From the NCBI GenBank assembly GCA_934446285.1, contig CAKSEI010000060.1, positions 1 through 8,278 on the forward strand: DNA of 8,278 nucleotides. Reading direction: 5' to 3'. Position 1 is the stretch's first letter; every line of letters starts with the position of its first letter. Of the stretch, positions 6,301 through 8,278 are shown piece after piece. The position numbers and the translations under genes are program-made. Source of the DNA: an uncultured Eubacteriales bacterium. Lineage in GTDB: Bacteria; Bacillota; Clostridia; Oscillospirales; CAG-272. Below the pieces are notes generated by a model that was not told where the DNA came from, searched no databases, and saw nothing but the letters and a program-made list of their open reading frames with translations.

Positions 6301-7389
6301 TCAGTCGCGGGGGGTGATATAGCCCTCAGCGTACAGCAGCTCGGCGGTCAGAACCGCTCCGCCGGCTGCACCTCTCAATGTATTGTGCGACAGTCCGACG
6401 AATTTATAGTCGTAAACGGTATCCTCGCGCAGTCTGCCGACGCATACGCCCATTCCGCCCTCGGTGTCGCGGTCAAGGGATGGCTGCGGACGGTCGTCCT
6501 GCTCAAAGTAGGTTATAAATTGCTTCGGTGCGCTCGGCAGATTAAGCTCCTGCGGCCTGCCCGAGTAATTTCTCCATCGCTCAAGTATTTCTTCCTTTGT
6601 CGGTTTCTTTTTGAACTTGACAAAGACAGCTGCCGTATGTCCGTCGGATACGGGTACGCGCAGGCACTGAGTTGTGATTACCGGCTCTTTTGCCTTTACT
6701 ATCTGTCCGTTCTCAATATGTCCCCATATCTTTAAAGGCTCTTGCTCACTCTTTTCTTCCTCTCCGCCGATATAGGGGATAACATTGTCAAGGATGGCGG
6801 GGAATGAGTCAAACGTCTTTCCCGCGCCGGAAATAGCCTGATACGTGGTCGCTACAACCTCGTAGGGCTCAAACTCAGCGAGAGCAGAGAGAGCGGGGAC
6901 GTAGCTCTGAATCGAGCAGTTGGGCTTAGCTGCAACAAAGCCGCGCTTGGTGCCGAGTCTTTTACGCTGAGAATCGATTATCTCCATATGTGCGGAGTTT
7001 ATTTCGGGTATTATCATAGGTACGTCGGGAGTCCATCTGTGTGCGCTGTTGTTGGATACTATGGGTGTCTCCGCCTTTGTGTACTTTTCTTCGAGGGCGC
7101 GTATTTCATCCTTTGGCATGTCGACAGCGCAGAAGCAGAAGTCCGTTAATGACGCGACCGTTTCAACGTCCGCGGAGTCGAAAACGGGCATATCCGCAAA
7201 TTTCTCGGGCATAGGTATCTTCAGTCTCCATCTTTCGCCTACCGCCTCGCGGTAAGTCTTGCCCGCGCTGCGTGCCGATGCGGCAAGGCATACGACATCA
7301 AAATACGGGTGCTCCGCGAGCAGGGTGAGAAATCTCTGACCAACCATTCCCGTAGCGCCTATTACACCGACCTTTAATTTCTTATCCAT
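6301..7389 (-). CDS. asd: Aspartate-semialdehyde dehydrogenase, archaeal/eukaryotic type
   Basis: A 362-residue cytoplasmic enzyme that reduces L-aspartyl-4-phosphate with NADPH to aspartate semialdehyde, the branch precursor of lysine/diaminopimelate, threonine and methionine. Visible parts: nucleotide-binding loop GVIGATGMVGQRF (8-20), LAASARSAGK (35-44), SNNSAHRWTPDVPMIIPE (112-129), the catalytic cysteine Cys158 in KPNCS, YQAISGAG (183-190), and RVPVSDGH with the conserved His251. GATGMVGQRF together with NNSAH and QAISGAG marks the archaeal/fungal-type branch, not the E. coli-type one. Of three possible starts on the minus strand (GTG 7398, ATG 7395, ATG 7389) I choose 7389, since AGGTGA (7400-7395) then lies 5 nt upstream; the earlier ones would sit inside that site. 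It is a single-gene unit with its own promoter and terminator, convergent to hppA and divergent from the DUF523 gene. Confidence 0.96.
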   Translation of the reverse strand: MDKKLKVGVIGATGMVGQRFLTLLAEHPYFDVVCLAASARSAGKTYREAVGERWRLKIPMPEKFADMPVFDSADVETVASLTDFCFCAVDMPKDEIRALEEKYTKAETPIVSNNSAHRWTPDVPMIIPEINSAHMEIIDSQRKRLGTKRGFVAAKPNCSIQSYVPALSALAEFEPYEVVATTYQAISGAGKTFDSFPAILDNVIPYIGGEEEKSEQEPLKIWGHIENGQIVKAKEPVITTQCLRVPVSDGHTAAVFVKFKKKPTKEEILERWRNYSGRPQELNLPSAPKQFITYFEQDDRPQPSLDRDTEGGMGVCVGRLREDTVYDYKFVGLSHNTLRGAAGGAVLTAELLYAEGYITPRD

Positions 7390-7394
7390 TATCA

Positions 7395-7400
7395 TCACCT
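7395..7400 (-). promoter_or_regulatory. Ribosome binding site deciding the asd start
   Basis: Read on the minus strand, AGGTGA (7400 to 7395) precedes ATG 7389 by 5 nt. Starting at GTG 7398 or ATG 7395 would leave no ribosome binding site. Confidence 0.75.
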
Positions 7401-7412
7401 GAAAAAATAATA

Positions 7413-7427
7413 TGATATATTATATCA
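7413..7427. repeat. Palindrome over the asd -10 box, possible operator
   Basis: TGATATA (7413-7419) and TATATCA (7421-7427) are a perfect inverted repeat around T7420, covering the asd -10 element. A repressor bound here would block the promoter. AT-rich -10 regions form such palindromes easily, so this may be coincidence. Confidence 0.4.
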
Positions 7428-7447
7428 ATCATTTTGTTCTCTGTCAA
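7419..7447 (-). promoter_or_regulatory. Perfect consensus promoter of asd
   Basis: On the minus strand TTGACA (7447-7442), a 17-bp spacer, and TATAAT (7424-7419): all twelve consensus bases match. Expected start near 7412 gives a leader of about 23 nt, which rules out a lysine riboswitch. The -10 lies within a 15-bp palindrome (7413-7427). Confidence 0.92.
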
Positions 7448-7489
7448 GCACCTTGAGCAATTCATCGCGTTAAATCGGTAAATTTTTTC

Positions 7490-7519
7490 TTGACAGGGGT
7501 ATTTTACGTATGGTAAAAT
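7490..7519 (+). promoter_or_regulatory. Promoter of the DUF523 gene
   Basis: TTGACA (7490-7495), 18-bp spacer, TAAAAT (7514-7519) with TG at 7511-7512 (extended -10). The T-run just upstream may act as an UP element. Expected start near 7526 lies inside the ribosome binding site region, so either the leader is extremely short or the real start is slightly further downstream or upstream; the boxes themselves are clear. Confidence 0.65.
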
Positions 7520-7536
7520 CTTTAAGGAGGCGTTCT

Positions 7537-7956
7537 ATGAAAAAAATTCTTGTCAGCGCCTGTCTTTTGGGGTGCCCTTGCAGATACGACGGGGCATCGA
7601 AGCAGGACAGTCGGGTTATTGCCCTTATGAAAGATAATATTCTTATTCCCGTATGCCCCGAGCAGGCGGGAGGGCTTGCCACGCCGAGAGTGTCCGCAGA
7701 GATAAAGGGAGACGGAGTATTCACGCGTGATGGCGCGGACGTGACGGAGTGCTACCGTGCGGGTGCGAAGACAGCCGTGAGACTCGCGGTGCTTTATGGG
7801 GTCGACTGCTGCATTCTCAAGGCTCGCAGTCCGTCGTGCGGCAGCGGAAGTGTTTATGACGGCTCCTTTACGGGGACTCTTATACCCGGTGACGGAGTGA
7901 GCGCAGCCGCACTTAAAGAGGCAGGGTATCGCGTGCTCACCGAAGAGGAGCTTTAG
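7537..7956 (+). CDS. DUF523 family protein, TudS-like candidate iron-sulfur desulfurase
   Basis: A 139-residue cytoplasmic protein of the DUF523 family (PF04463). ATG 7537 is chosen because AAGGAGG (7524-7530) sits 6 nt upstream; an upstream in-frame GTG-like start would place the ribosome binding site inside the gene. Hallmarks are SACLLG with Cys9 and CRYDG with Cys15 (plus Cys13), VCPEQAGGLATPR (39-51), and ARSPSCGSGSVYDG with Cys101. Members related to Pseudomonas TudS (thiouracil desulfurase) hold a [4Fe-4S] cluster through three conserved cysteines; Cys9, Cys101 and one of Cys13/Cys15 are the likely equivalents here. Length matches the stand-alone form, without the DUF1722 fusion seen in longer relatives. 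Cysteine content is high (9-16, 40, 72, 91, 92, 101). Whether it acts on thiolated bases in this organism is inference. Divergently transcribed from asd and apparently monocistronic. Confidence 0.92.
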   Translation: MKKILVSACLLGCPCRYDGASKQDSRVIALMKDNILIPVCPEQAGGLATPRVSAEIKGDGVFTRDGADVTECYRAGAKTAVRLAVLYGVDCCILKARSPSCGSGSVYDGSFTGTLIPGDGVSAAALKEAGYRVLTEEEL

Positions 7957-8065
7957 TTGCTCCTATGTACTGAGTTGCGGCGGATTATTTTTACTTAAAA
8001 ATAAACGGGGTGTTCTGACTCTTTTTGTGCAATACGGAAAAAAATAAAATTGCCCGAAATACCAC
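7957..8065. other. AT-rich non-coding spacer after the DUF523 gene
   Basis: No gene seen. It contains a perfect AT-only inverted repeat, TTATTTTTA (7985-7993) and TAAAAATAA (7996-8004), separated by 2 nt. With no G-C pairs it is a poor terminator by itself, but it is the only candidate end signal for the DUF523 transcript. Confidence 0.45.
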
Positions 8066-8094
8066 TTGTTTTTTCGCATTTACTGTGCTACAAT
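8066..8094 (+). promoter_or_regulatory. Extended -10 promoter of the right-edge gene
   Basis: TTGTTT (8066-8071), 17-bp spacer, TACAAT (8089-8094) preceded by TG (8086-8087). Expected start near 8101, giving a leader of about 75 nt, the longest in the window. Confidence 0.7.
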
Positions 8095-8108
8095 TTTTAT
8101 ACCGTAAT

Positions 8109-8132
8109 GCGTTCGGCGAACGCCGCGCGGCG
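8109..8132 (+). repeat. GC-rich palindromic leader before the right-edge gene
   Basis: GCGTTC-GGC-GAACGC (8109-8123) is a 6-bp hairpin, immediately overlapped by the self-complementary CGCCGCGCGGCG (8121-8132). Both lie in the presumed 5' untranslated leader, in otherwise AT-rich surroundings. The two share bases 8121-8123, so they compete or stack as alternative structures. Role unknown; it could be an operator, an attenuator or chance. Confidence 0.5.
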
Positions 8133-8175
8133 GCAGATTAAACCCAATTCATCATTGCATTTCCAAGAGGAAGTA

Positions 8176-8278
8176 ATGAATAAAATCAAAAATAAAAAGA
8201 TTTTCTGCGGAATTGCGGCGGGCGCCGCACTTCTGCTTTGTATTATACTTGTATGCGTTATAGTGAATAAAAATAATG
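8176..8278 (+). CDS. N-terminus of a membrane-anchored or exported protein (partial at right edge)
   Basis: AGAGGA (8166-8171) precedes ATG 8176 by 4 nt. The 34 visible residues are a lysine-rich start (MNKIKNKK), a hydrophobic stretch of about 20 residues (IFCGIAAGAALLLCIILVCV, about 9-28), then VNKNN running off the window. This is a signal peptide or N-terminal anchor with the protein body outside the membrane. Cys25 or Cys27 are not in a convincing lipobox. The family cannot be recognised from this fragment. Confidence 0.75.
   Translation, partial: MNKIKNKKIFCGIAAGAALLLCIILVCVIVNKNN

Noticed and set aside
6268..6735. Plus-strand open frame of 155 codons antisense to asd
   Set aside because: Starts within the terminator hairpin and mirrors conserved asd codons; no ribosome binding site.
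7399..7450. Lysine riboswitch or T-box ahead of asd
   Set aside because: The consensus promoter leaves a leader of only about 23 nt, far too short for either.
1..8278. CRISPR array, insertion sequence, tRNA, defence island or other mobile system
   Set aside because: No direct repeats with spacers, terminal inverted repeats, transposase motifs, cloverleaf sequences or defence-type domains were seen.

Overview
The window looks like a chromosomal segment of a low-to-mid GC Firmicute, most likely a gut or rumen-type clostridium (Oscillospiraceae/Ruminococcaceae or a relative). The grounds are strong AGGAGG-type ribosome binding sites, near-consensus sigma-A promoters (often with an extended TG -10), A-tract/hairpin/T-tract terminators, diderm-independent lipoproteins, a membrane pyrophosphatase and an archaeal/eukaryotic-type aspartate-semialdehyde dehydrogenase. 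The taxonomic call is inference from protein style and signals, not from a search. I see no mobile element, CRISPR array, tRNA, rRNA or defence system.

Layout. (1) 1-743, +: the C-terminal end of a YgiQ-family radical SAM protein, cut by the left edge. (2) 744-997: non-coding, ending in a clear promoter. (3) 998-3322, +: a complete three-gene polar amino acid ABC importer in the order lipoprotein binding protein, permease, ATPase, with a strong hairpin between the first two genes, closed by a long bidirectional-looking terminator. (4) 3437-4054, +: an unrecognised small lipoprotein whose promoter is embedded in that terminator. (5) 4100-6214, +: a membrane-integral K+-dependent type pyrophosphatase (HppA) starting at TTG, possibly co-transcribed with the lipoprotein. 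(6) 6215-6300: tandem hairpins, the second a bidirectional terminator between convergent genes. (7) 6301-7389, -: aspartate-semialdehyde dehydrogenase (asd) with a perfect TTGACA-17-TATAAT promoter. (8) 7537-7956, +: a DUF523 (TudS-like) cysteine-rich protein, divergent from asd with its own promoter. (9) 7957-8175: non-coding, with a promoter and a GC-rich palindromic leader ahead of (10) 8176 to the right edge: the N-terminus of a membrane-anchored or secreted protein of unknown function.

Functionally this is mostly housekeeping: amino acid uptake, PPi-driven ion pumping, and entry to the lysine/threonine/methionine branch of aspartate metabolism. I did not find a convincing undescribed multi-gene system. 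The points most worth a second look are local: a binding protein lacking the usual ligand-carboxylate arginine, a lipoprotein with a Cys-X-Cys-X-Cys strand, a divergent pyrophosphatase catalytic loop with all charged ligands kept, a terminator whose 3' arm doubles as the next promoter's -35, and palindromes over or just after promoters.
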